Assembly (NCBI RefSeq): GCF_002355595.1
Contig: NZ_AP017422.1
Coordinates: forward strand, 1,674,001 to 1,738,000
Origin: Filimonas lacunae
GTDB taxonomy: Bacteria > Bacteroidota > Bacteroidia > Chitinophagales > Chitinophagaceae
Length of the DNA: 64,000 nt
Reading direction: 5' to 3'
Of this stretch, positions 43,450-51,350 are shown one piece after another; the first letter of the stretch is position 1, and every line of letters begins with the position of its first letter. The notes beneath the pieces were generated by a model. That model was not told the DNA's origin. It did not search any database and was given only the letters and a program-made list of their open reading frames with translations. The position numbers and the translations under genes were made by a program.

Positions 43450-46266
43450 ATGAACGTAATACATTGGTTAAGCCGGCCGGCGCTGCTATTTACTGCCGGT
43501 TACACATTAGCTGCCCTGGGCGCGCAGGCGCAAAAGGGCCATAAGGCCTTACCCCTGGACACTGCGGTGCGCACGGGTAAGCTGCCTAACGGATTTACCT
43601 ATTATATCAGGCATAACGAAGAGCCTAAAAAGCGCGTAACGTTATACCTGGTAAATAAAGCAGGTGCTATACTGGAAACAGAAGAGCAGCGCGGTCTGGC
43701 GCATTTTATAGAGCATATGAGCTTTAACGGCACCACGCATTTCCCTAAGAATGAACTGGTGAACTACCTGCAAAAATCGGGTGTACGTTTTGGGGCCGAT
43801 TTAAATGCCTATACATCGTACGACGAAACCGTATACCAGCTGCCTTTGCCAACAGATAATAAAGAACTGCTGGACAATGGTCTTACTATTATGCGTGAAT
43901 GGGCACAGGAAGCCACCCTGGATGCTGCTGAAATTGATAAGGAAAGAGGGGTGATACTGGAAGAGAAGCGTTTGAAAAAAGGCGCGCAGGACAGGATGAT
44001 GCAGCAGTTTTTTCCGGTGATCATGAACCATTCCCGTTATGCGGATAGAATGCCTATTGGTATTGATACGGTGCTGAAATTCAGCAAGCCGGAAACATTG
44101 CGGGAGTTTTATCACGATTGGTATCGCCCCGATTTACAGGCTTTGATTGTGGTGGGGGATATTGATGTGAATGAAATGGAGCAGGTGATTAAGGCCCGTT
44201 TTAGCACGCTGGTGAATCCTAAGAAAGAAAAGAAGCGCGTGAAGTATACCATACCGCTTACGGGTAAAAACCAGTTCCTGGTGGTGACTGATCCGGAAAT
44301 GCCCAGTACTTCTATTGAAATAGTTTCCAAGTTTGAGCAAAAGCCTGTTGTTACCGAAGCGGATTATCGCAACAGCATTGTAGAGATGTTGTTTAACATG
44401 ATGCTGAGTCAACGCTACAGTGAGTTAGGCAAACAGGCCAATCCTCCTTTCTTAAAAGGGGGCGCGGGCTTACAGGGCTTTTTGGGTGGCCTGCAGATAT
44501 TCGGCGCCAGTGCGGGTGTAGCCAGTGGTGGATTGGAAACCGGCGTAAAAGCGGTGTGGCGGGAGCTGGAACGTGCAAAACGTTTGGGCTTTACGCAGGC
44601 AGAGCTGGACAGGGCTAAGCAGGATTACCTGAGCAAAATGGCTGCCGCGTGGAAAGAGAAAAATAAAACAGGGTCGGATGTATATGTGAAACAATACATG
44701 CAATACTTTTTAGCAGGTACGGCAGTGCCGGGGCTGGATAAAGAGTATCAGCTGGTGAATGCGATAGTGCCCGGTATTGCTGTGGCAGATATTAATGCAG
44801 TATTGAAAACCTACAGTAAAAACACAGACCGTGATATCATTATCATGGCACCACAAAAAGATAAGGCGAAGCTGCCGGATGAAGCTACTGTAAATGGCTG
44901 GTTGCATACAGTAGAGCAGGAGCCGATGGATGCCTATAAAGATGTAGTAGCAGATAAGCCTTTGCTGGCTGCCAAACCTGCTGCCGGTAAAATTACCCGT
45001 ACGGAGCAGATAACAGAAGTAGGAGTTACCAAATATACCCTTAGCAATGGGGTAACGGTGCTGGTAAAACCTACCACATTTAAGAACAATGAAATTGGGT
45101 TTACGGCCTTTGCGCCGGGCGGCACTTCTTTATATAGTGATGCCGATTACCAGTCGGCGGTATATGCACCAGGTATTATTGATGCAGGTGGCGTAGGAGA
45201 CTATAATAGCCAACAGTTAGATAAATATCTGAGTGGTAAGCAACTGAATGTAGCGCCTTTTATCTCTGACCGCACACAGGGCTTTAATGGCAGTGCTGCG
45301 CCTGCTGAGCTGGAAACCATGTTGCAACTGGTGTACCTGTTTTATACAGCTCCCCGTAAAGATGCAGATCTGTTCCAGAATATCATTACCCGTTTAAAAG
45401 GTAGCCTGGCTAACCGTGCCAGCGATCCATCCAGCATTTATAACGATACCGTGAATGCAGTATTGGGTAATTACAACGTACGCCGTACCGGGCCTACATT
45501 GGAAAAGATTGACCAGATTAACCTGGACAGGGCATATGCTATTTATAAAGAGCGTTTTGCCGATGCCAGCAACTTCACATTCCTGTTTGTAGGCAGTGTG
45601 GATACAGCGGTGTTAAAGCCTTTGCTGGAAACCTACCTGGGTTCATTGCCTGCTACACACAAGCACGAAGAAGCGCGTGACCTGGGCATTCATATCCCTG
45701 CGGGCGTGATTGAAAGGAATGTATACAGTGGTAAGGAAGATAAGGCTACTGTGCGTTTGGTGTTTAGCGGCGATTACCAGTTCAGTGAAGAAAATAACAG
45801 TACGTTACAGGCATTGGCCAAGGTGATAAACCTGCGTTTGCTGGAGCGTTTGCGCGAAGAAGAAGGAGGGGTGTATACACCTAACGCAGATGTTAATTTT
45901 AACAAGTATCCTGCCGGGCGTTATGCGTTTACCATTGGCTTTGGCTGTGCGCCGGCGAATGTAGATAAGCTGATAGCTTCTGCACTGGATGAAATTAATA
46001 AACTGAAGCTGAATGGCCCTGAAGAGGTGAACCTGGATAAGTACAAAGCGGAAAGCCGCGCTTCGTTGAAAACGGCTTTAGAATCAAATGGCTTCTGGAT
46101 TAATTATATCAATAGTCAATACCAGAACAATGAGCCATTGGGTGCTATTTATAATAAGGGTAAGCTGCTGGATGCTGTTACCGTGCAAAAGGTACAGCAG
46201 GCGGCTAAAGATTACCTGGGAGGGAATAACTATATACGCCTGGTGTCGTTGCCCGAAAAGCAATAG
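43450..46266 (+). CDS. M16-family zinc peptidase, two-module (pitrilysin/PqqL-like)
   Basis: 938 residues with a signal peptide ending near GAQAQ. The inverted zinc motif HFIEH is at residues 85-89, so His85, His89 and catalytic Glu88 are present; the third ligand Glu lies in the downstream helix (EIDKERGVILEEKR). A second M16 module (about residues 500-938) lacks the motif, as usual for the C-terminal half. Size and layout match periplasmic M16 peptidases such as PqqL, which degrade peptides released from imported proteins. It is the last gene of locus 3, followed by a strong terminator. Confidence 0.9.
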   Translation: MNVIHWLSRPALLFTAGYTLAALGAQAQKGHKALPLDTAVRTGKLPNGFTYYIRHNEEPKKRVTLYLVNKAGAILETEEQRGLAHFIEHMSFNGTTHFPKNELVNYLQKSGVRFGADLNAYTSYDETVYQLPLPTDNKELLDNGLTIMREWAQEATLDAAEIDKERGVILEEKRLKKGAQDRMMQQFFPVIMNHSRYADRMPIGIDTVLKFSKPETLREFYHDWYRPDLQALIVVGDIDVNEMEQVIKARFSTLVNPKKEKKRVKYTIPLTGKNQFLVVTDPEMPSTSIEIVSKFEQKPVVTEADYRNSIVEMLFNMMLSQRYSELGKQANPPFLKGGAGLQGFLGGLQIFGASAGVASGGLETGVKAVWRELERAKRLGFTQAELDRAKQDYLSKMAAAWKEKNKTGSDVYVKQYMQYFLAGTAVPGLDKEYQLVNAIVPGIAVADINAVLKTYSKNTDRDIIIMAPQKDKAKLPDEATVNGWLHTVEQEPMDAYKDVVADKPLLAAKPAAGKITRTEQITEVGVTKYTLSNGVTVLVKPTTFKNNEIGFTAFAPGGTSLYSDADYQSAVYAPGIIDAGGVGDYNSQQLDKYLSGKQLNVAPFISDRTQGFNGSAAPAELETMLQLVYLFYTAPRKDADLFQNIITRLKGSLANRASDPSSIYNDTVNAVLGNYNVRRTGPTLEKIDQINLDRAYAIYKERFADASNFTFLFVGSVDTAVLKPLLETYLGSLPATHKHEEARDLGIHIPAGVIERNVYSGKEDKATVRLVFSGDYQFSEENNSTLQALAKVINLRLLERLREEEGGVYTPNADVNFNKYPAGRYAFTIGFGCAPANVDKLIASALDEINKLKLNGPEEVNLDKYKAESRASLKTALESNGFWINYINSQYQNNEPLGAIYNKGKLLDAVTVQKVQQAAKDYLGGNNYIRLVSLPEKQ

Positions 46267-46288
46267 TTTGTTGTAGTGGTGAAAGTGA

Positions 46289-46338
46289 AAACCCTCGGCG
46301 GCGGCTTCATAAAGCTGCTGTTGAGGGTTTATTTTTTT
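46289..46338 (+). terminator. Terminator of locus 3
   Basis: Arms AAACCCTC (46289-46296) and GAGGGTTT (46323-46330) with inner paired GC bases, then ATTTTTTTA. Confidence 0.82.
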
Positions 46339-46429
46339 ATAGTTATCACCAGGATAAGTGATGCTGTTACTGCGCAATGGTGCAGCAGGCGCTACCATAA
46401 TCCATATTGTTACAGGCACTGTTTGGGCA

Positions 46430-47617
46430 TTATGCCCGTATAATGTTAATGAGCGCCTGGCAAAGGGCGGCTATTTCTTCTTCGGTGTTATAGTAGTGTA
46501 CAGAAGCCCTCACTACGCTGATGAGCTGGTGTTTGTTCATATACAGCAGGGTAGATTTGGACAGCCCTACCGATACGTTGATGTGTTGCTGCGCCAGTTG
46601 TGTTTTAATGTTTTGGCTATCTATACCTGCTACTGAAAAAGTAATAATGCCGCATTGCACAGGGCCTATGTCATGAACGGTAACACCGGGTATGTTTTTT
46701 AACTGAGCGCGCATGATGCCAGCCAGTAATTGAATGCGTTGCCAGATGCGGTCTACACCTATTTCCAATGCATACGCTACGGCTTTACCCAGGCCCAATG
46801 CCAGTGCGCGGCTTTTCTCGTATAGTTCAAAACGTCTGCCGTCCTGCCTTAGTTCATACGCATGTTCGCTGATAAGGGTGGCGGTATGTCCATCAATCAG
46901 CATTACATCCAGCTGGTCCTGTACTTCTTCTCTAACATATAAAAAGCCGGTGCCACGGGGAGCGCGCAGGTATTTTCTACCCGTAACAGATAGTATATCA
47001 CATTGAATTTTTGTTACGTCAATAGGTATATGTCCTGCGGTTTGGCAGGCATCTACCAGGTATAAAATGCCGTGTTTGCGGGCAATGCTACCTATCTCTT
47101 CTATGGGCAACACAGTACCTGCGGTAGAGGGGATATGCGTAATGGCAATTAACCGGGTGGCAGGTGTAATGGCAGCTTCCAGCTGGTGCAGTGGAAAGTG
47201 GCCCTGCTCATCGTTAGGTATTACCTGTATTTCAATGCCGTGGGTTTGTTTCAGGTGCAGAAAGCCCAGCAGGTTGGTGATATATTCCATTTCTGAGGTA
47301 ATGACCACATCGCCTTTTTTAAAACGTATGCCGTTGAAAGCATAGCCCCAGGCGGTGCTGGCATTTTCTACAATGGCTATTTCATTGGCCTGCGCGTTGA
47401 TTAGCCGGGCAATGAGCGTGTAGGTTTCTTCCAGCTGGTGCTGGTATTTGTATTCTGTTTCGTAACCACCTGCCAGCGCTTCTTCTCTCAGGTAGTCTGT
47501 TACGGTATTTACCACTATATCGGGTGGCAGTGAGGCGCCTGCGTTATTGAAGTGTATGATTTGCCGGGTGCCGCTGGTAGCTTCCCTGTATTGTGTGAGT
47601 TCGTTTGCTGTAATCAT
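46430..47617 (-). CDS. Class V aminotransferase/cysteine-desulfurase-like PLP enzyme
   Basis: 395 residues, soluble. Fold-type I PLP enzyme of the aminotransferase class V group: FNNAGASLPP near the N-terminus, the strand ILYLVDACQTAGHIPIDV with the cofactor-binding Asp, and the PLP lysine in VTGRKYLRAPRGTGFLYV (about residue 213). It resembles selenocysteine lyase/cysteine desulfurase relatives, but the substrate is unknown. It is read leftward behind a MocR regulator gene ending 53 bases upstream, and three AACAGAT half-sites lie just upstream of it. A RidA-like gene is nearby, fitting an enzyme that releases enamine or imine products. Confidence 0.83.
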   Translation of the reverse strand: MITANELTQYREATSGTRQIIHFNNAGASLPPDIVVNTVTDYLREEALAGGYETEYKYQHQLEETYTLIARLINAQANEIAIVENASTAWGYAFNGIRFKKGDVVITSEMEYITNLLGFLHLKQTHGIEIQVIPNDEQGHFPLHQLEAAITPATRLIAITHIPSTAGTVLPIEEIGSIARKHGILYLVDACQTAGHIPIDVTKIQCDILSVTGRKYLRAPRGTGFLYVREEVQDQLDVMLIDGHTATLISEHAYELRQDGRRFELYEKSRALALGLGKAVAYALEIGVDRIWQRIQLLAGIMRAQLKNIPGVTVHDIGPVQCGIITFSVAGIDSQNIKTQLAQQHINVSVGLSKSTLLYMNKHQLISVVRASVHYYNTEEEIAALCQALINIIRA

Positions 47618-47633
47618 ACATCAAAGAAACTAT

Positions 47634-47685
47634 AACAGATGGTATGGGAACAGATACAGAAACAGGATATTATACTGTAACAGAT
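47634..47685 (-). promoter_or_regulatory. Repeated AACAGAT half-sites before the PLP enzyme gene
   Basis: AACAGAT occurs at 47634-47640, 47649-47655 and 47679-47685, i.e. at offsets of 15 and 30 bases. The last copy is part of CTGTAACAGAT, the reverse complement of ATCTGTTACAG before the MocR gene (49146-49156). Candidate binding sites for that regulator. Confidence 0.45.
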
Positions 47686-49097
47686 GACTGGTTCAGGAGT
47701 CCGCCCAGTGTAATCAATGCTTTTTCTATCCTGGGCTCCCAAAAATTGCCCAGACTAATGCGCAGGTATTGGGTATAGTCGCCTTTGGAAGAAAACAGTT
47801 CGCCGGGCGTATAGGTGATATGGTGCTGAAAAGCAATATCCTGGCATTGGGAAGTGTGGATGGTGTCTGGTAGTTCCAGCCATAGCACCAGGCCGCCTGT
47901 GGGGCTGGTGATGCGTGTGCCGGGTGGAAAATGCTGTTCAATGATGCGGGTGGTTTTTACCAGGTTGTGGTGCAGGGCGCGGCGGTATTGATGCAGGTGC
48001 CTGTCGTAACTGCCGGAAGACAACAAAAGCTGTATTACGCGCTGACTGAAATTAGAAGTAGCACCGTTGTGCATGGATTTAATACGTGTTATTTCATAGG
48101 TAAACCTGCCACCTGCGCACCAGCCGATGCGAAACCCGGGAACCAGTGTTTTGGTAAAGGAACTGCAATATAGAACCCAGCCATCGGTATCGTAGGCTTT
48201 AATGGTATCGGGGCGGCTACCGGTAAAAAATAGTTCGCCATACAGGTCGTCTTCAATAATAGGCAGCTGTTGCGTATTGGCATAGGCCGCCAGTTGTTTT
48301 TTGATATCGGTACTGATAACGGCGCCATCTGGGTTGTTGTAATTGCTTACCAGAATACAGGCCTTTACCGCCAGCTGTTGGCAGGCATTGGTAAAGTCTT
48401 CTATAGTTATACCTGTTTCGGGATGGGAGGGGATGGTGGCTATTTTCAGATGCAGGCATTCCAGTATCTGCATAATGCCATAATAACAAGGGTCTTGTAC
48501 CAGCACGGTGTCGCCGGGTTTAGTAACCGCCTGTAGCGCACATAATATGGCTTCGGTGGCCCCATTAGTGATAATGAGTTCGTCGGCATGTATAGCCCCC
48601 TTCCATAAGAAAGAACGTTTGGCTATTTCAGCACGTAGCAGTGCATTGCCCTGCCGTGTTTCCATTCTCAGGTAATCGCCGCTGATGTCACGCGAGGTTT
48701 GTTGTATGGCGCGCTTTATGCCATTGAAAGGGAGTAGCCTGTCATCAGGTAATGCCCCGGCAAAGGAAACAAAGTTTCTGCTGGTGCTTTCCCGCGCCAG
48801 CTTTTGCAACAGCTGGTCTATATGAACACTTCTGGTAGACAAAGAGGGGGCAACAGGTTGTGGCACCGGCAGTTTAGGTGCTTTGTGCGGGTTTACAAAG
48901 TAGCCTGATTTTTCGTATGCGGTAATCAGTCCCTGATCCGCCAGGTGGTTGAATGCCTGCAATACGGTACCTATGCTTAATCCGTTCTCTTTATGCAGGC
49001 TGCGTAAAGAAGGCAGTTTGTCTTCGGCTTTGTAAATGCCTTTATCAATCATGCCGGCAATTTTATTGGCCAGGCCTATGTAAGCAGGTTCTCTCAT
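47670..49097 (-). CDS. MocR-type (GntR/aminotransferase) transcriptional regulator
   Basis: 475 residues from the ATG at 49095-49097; the frame is open upstream to 49217, but the winged helix starts directly at MREPAYIGLANKIAGMID. N-terminal GntR helix-turn-helix (EDKLPSLRSLHKENGLSIG, TVLQAFNHLADQGL), then a full aminotransferase-I-like domain with the PLP lysine in SSFTKTLVPGFRIGW. MocR proteins use PLP or a PLP-adduct as effector and bind direct repeats. It is divergent from the RidA-like gene and upstream of a class V aminotransferase gene; ATCTGTT-type repeats lie before both, so it probably controls both and itself. Confidence 0.86.
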   Translation of the reverse strand: MREPAYIGLANKIAGMIDKGIYKAEDKLPSLRSLHKENGLSIGTVLQAFNHLADQGLITAYEKSGYFVNPHKAPKLPVPQPVAPSLSTRSVHIDQLLQKLARESTSRNFVSFAGALPDDRLLPFNGIKRAIQQTSRDISGDYLRMETRQGNALLRAEIAKRSFLWKGAIHADELIITNGATEAILCALQAVTKPGDTVLVQDPCYYGIMQILECLHLKIATIPSHPETGITIEDFTNACQQLAVKACILVSNYNNPDGAVISTDIKKQLAAYANTQQLPIIEDDLYGELFFTGSRPDTIKAYDTDGWVLYCSSFTKTLVPGFRIGWCAGGRFTYEITRIKSMHNGATSNFSQRVIQLLLSSGSYDRHLHQYRRALHHNLVKTTRIIEQHFPPGTRITSPTGGLVLWLELPDTIHTSQCQDIAFQHHITYTPGELFSSKGDYTQYLRISLGNFWEPRIEKALITLGGLLNQSSVTV

Positions 49098-49145
49098 ATA
49101 ACCGGGTTCTGTTGGGTAAAGTACGCAAAAAATGGGTGTTGTTGT

Positions 49146-49176
49146 ATCTGTTACAGTGATATATGCAGCATCTGTA
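49146..49176. promoter_or_regulatory. Candidate MocR operator between MocR and RidA-like genes
   Basis: ATCTGTTACAG (49146-49156) and ATCTGTA (49170-49176), 24 bases apart, in the divergent intergenic region. The reverse complement of the first is found before the class V aminotransferase gene. Confidence 0.45.
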
Positions 49177-49229
49177 CCAGGGGCAGTGCTATGAAAATAA
49201 GGAGGTTTGTTAGCCAAAACAATGACAGT

Positions 49230-49604
49230 ATGATAGAAAAAGGAAAGCCGGTTGCCGCCGGAGCTGCTTTACCATTCAGGGATGCCGTGTTTGCAAATAA
49301 TGCCTGGTATATATCGGGGCTGGTAGGGGTGCATCCTGTTACGGGTGAATTAGTAACTGACAGCTTTGAAGCAGAGGTAAAACAGGTAATGGATAATCTG
49401 GGGGCTGTGCTGGCGAAGTACCAGTTGCATTACCAGCGCCTGACCAGTGTTACTATTTATCTTACCTCGATGGATGATTATGCAGTGGTGAATGATATTT
49501 ATGCCGGTTATTTCACAGATGCTTTTCCGGCGCGGGTTTGCATTGGGGTGAAGGAGTTGCCCAGGAAGGCGCATATAGAAATTGCAGCCATTGCGGCCAA
49601 CTGA
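49230..49604 (+). CDS. RidA/YjgF-family protein
   Basis: 124 residues from the ATG at 49230; an in-frame ATG at 49191 would add 13 residues, and AAGGAGG at 49199 falls inside that extension. Rid-family features: ALPFRDAVFANNAWYISGL, EAEVKQVMDNLGAVLAKY, LTSVTIYLTSMDDYAVVN, FPARVCIGVKELPRKAHIEI. The catalytic Arg of canonical RidA corresponds to FPARVCIGV and the Glu to HIEIAAIA. The protein hydrolyses reactive enamines or imines made by PLP enzymes, which fits the neighbouring class V aminotransferase and MocR regulator. An AraC gene follows after 28 bases and may be co-transcribed. Confidence 0.82.
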   Translation: MIEKGKPVAAGAALPFRDAVFANNAWYISGLVGVHPVTGELVTDSFEAEVKQVMDNLGAVLAKYQLHYQRLTSVTIYLTSMDDYAVVNDIYAGYFTDAFPARVCIGVKELPRKAHIEIAAIAAN

Positions 49605-49632
49605 TGTACCTTAGCTATGCTAAATAACAGGT

Positions 49633-50496
49633 ATGAAGTGGAAGGAGTATGGCACTATTCAAACGGATAAAGAGATACAGGATTCATTTGCTGTTTGTTA
49701 TCATGAGCAGGCTACCGTGGGCATGGAAGACGCCTGTAGGATTGTGTACAACCGTATCTTTTTATTAAGCGAAGCACAGGGTACATTGGTGGTAGATGAC
49801 ACTACCTGGCCATTGAAAGGTAACGAGTTGTTTTTGCTGGCTAAAGGGCAGGTGTTTGCCTTTGCACCCGGCAGCGTTATTACGGGCTATGAATTGTCGT
49901 TTGGCGATTGCTTTTGGGAAAAAGCGCCTGCCAGTGCCAGTAACTGCAAAGCGGTATTGTTTAATAACGCCGCTGCTAATCAGCAATTGTCGGTGCACCC
50001 TGCAGATGAACGTGAATTGATCTTATTGTTCCAGGCGTTATTGCGTGAGTATCACCTGGGCGACTACATTAATAAGCCGGATGCTTTGGCGGCTTATCTG
50101 AAAATTATCATGATTAAAATTGCCAATATTCAGGCAGCTTTGGTAAGTGGTACCGACAGTTATGAAAGCCAGTTGTTCCGGCAGTTTACCGGGCTGGTGA
50201 GTAAGCATTATTCTTCTACCCACGAAGTGGCTGCTTATGCAGATATGCTGGGTGTTACGGCACGAAGGTTAACAGATTTGTGTAAACAATGTGGTGGAAG
50301 GGGCGCAAAGGATATTATTAACGGGCAGCTGATAGCCGAAGCAAAAAGAGCTTTGCAGTTTTCGGCTAAAGCGGTAAAGGAAATTGCTTTTCAGTTGAAC
50401 TTTTCCACGCCCGACCAGTTCAGTCATTTCTTCAAAAAGAATACGGGTGTTTCGGCCAACGAGTTCCGCGAGCGTTTTGTAAAAATTGGCAGGTGA
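49633..50496 (+). CDS. AraC-family transcriptional regulator
   Basis: 287 residues. The N-terminal part is cupin-like, with short beta strands (LVVDDTTWPLKGNELFLLA) typical of ligand-sensing AraC proteins; the C-terminal domain has two helix-turn-helix units (VAAYADMLGVTARRLTDLC and KEIAFQLNFSTPDQFSHFF, then FKKNTGVSANEFR). Follows the RidA-like gene closely and precedes the HD-domain gene in the same direction. Its ligand and targets cannot be read; either neighbour is a plausible target. Confidence 0.85.
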   Translation: MKWKEYGTIQTDKEIQDSFAVCYHEQATVGMEDACRIVYNRIFLLSEAQGTLVVDDTTWPLKGNELFLLAKGQVFAFAPGSVITGYELSFGDCFWEKAPASASNCKAVLFNNAAANQQLSVHPADERELILLFQALLREYHLGDYINKPDALAAYLKIIMIKIANIQAALVSGTDSYESQLFRQFTGLVSKHYSSTHEVAAYADMLGVTARRLTDLCKQCGGRGAKDIINGQLIAEAKRALQFSAKAVKEIAFQLNFSTPDQFSHFFKKNTGVSANEFRERFVKIGR

Positions 50497-50557
50497 TTCG
50501 CCGTTTTTCACATTGACCCGCCTATGGGGCCCGGCTAATTTTACAGGCAAATAATTA

Positions 50558-51214
50558 TTGAAGATGTCTGTAAACAAAGTAAAATCAGTAGCAGGTATTT
50601 CTATTCCTGATAGCAGCATTGCCACACAGGCAACAGAGTTGTTGCTGGAGCATGGCACCCCGTTTATCTATAATCATTCCCTGCGTGTGTTTGTGTTTGC
50701 ATCGTTAAATGCCCGGCGTAACCAGGTGGCGCACGATGCTGAATTATTATACATCAGTGCCGTGTTTCACGATCTGGGCCTGGTGCCGCATTATAGCAGT
50801 CCCGACAAGCGTTTTGAAGTAGACGGCGCGAATGCGGCACGCGACTTTATGAAAGGACATGGATTGCCGAAGGAATCGTTACAGCTGGTATGGGATGCTA
50901 TTGCCCTGCATACAACTATTGGCGTGGCGGAACATAAAGAAGCAGAGGTGGCTTTGTTGTATTCGGGTGTTGGTTTGGATGTGATGGGAGAGGGCTATGA
51001 GCATTTGAGTGCAGCTAACCGAAACGAGATTGTAGCTGCTTTTCCCAGGGATGATTTTAAAAACAGGATTATCCCTGCATTCTTCCGTGGCTTTGAACAT
51101 AAAACGGACACCACTTTCGGGAATATTAAGGCCGATGTGTGTGCGTATATGATTCCGAATTTTCAGCGGAAGAACTTTTGTGATTGTATCCTGCACTCGC
51201 CCTGGAATGAATAA
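50558..51214 (+). CDS. HD-domain metal-dependent hydrolase (cyanamide hydratase-like)
   Basis: 218 residues, soluble. The HD-domain ligands are present in order: His in FIYNHSLRVFVFA, the His-Asp pair in ISAVFHDLGLVP, and a further His in WDAIALHTTIG, with Asp in FEVDGANAARDF. The spacing and the words around it resemble the HD group that includes fungal cyanamide hydratase and many uncharacterised bacterial proteins; the same pattern occurs in small nitrile- or isonitrile-acting hydrolases. No signal peptide. Monocistronic or co-transcribed with the AraC gene 61 bases upstream; a terminator follows. Confidence 0.78.
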   Translation: MKMSVNKVKSVAGISIPDSSIATQATELLLEHGTPFIYNHSLRVFVFASLNARRNQVAHDAELLYISAVFHDLGLVPHYSSPDKRFEVDGANAARDFMKGHGLPKESLQLVWDAIALHTTIGVAEHKEAEVALLYSGVGLDVMGEGYEHLSAANRNEIVAAFPRDDFKNRIIPAFFRGFEHKTDTTFGNIKADVCAYMIPNFQRKNFCDCILHSPWNE

Positions 51215-51232
51215 AGAATAAAGTTGTTGCAG

Positions 51233-51260
51233 GCAAACCGGAGCGATCCGGTTTTTTGCA
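51233..51260 (+). terminator. Terminator after the HD-domain gene
   Basis: Arms AAACCGGA and TCCGGTTT around GCGA, ending in a run of six T. Lies between convergent genes and, given the A run on its left, may work in both directions. Confidence 0.75.
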
Positions 51261-51350
51261 TTGGGGATAGGTGCATTCCAGTGTTGAGAGGCGGGTATAT
51301 TCCTGCCTTAGGTACATGCGATATTCGTCAACGCAGGCCTGGGGGATTCG

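Noticed and set aside
5865-46266. Polysaccharide utilisation loci
   Set aside because: SusCD pairs are present, but no glycoside hydrolase, lyase, esterase of carbohydrate type or sulfatase; accessory genes are peptidases and thioredoxins.
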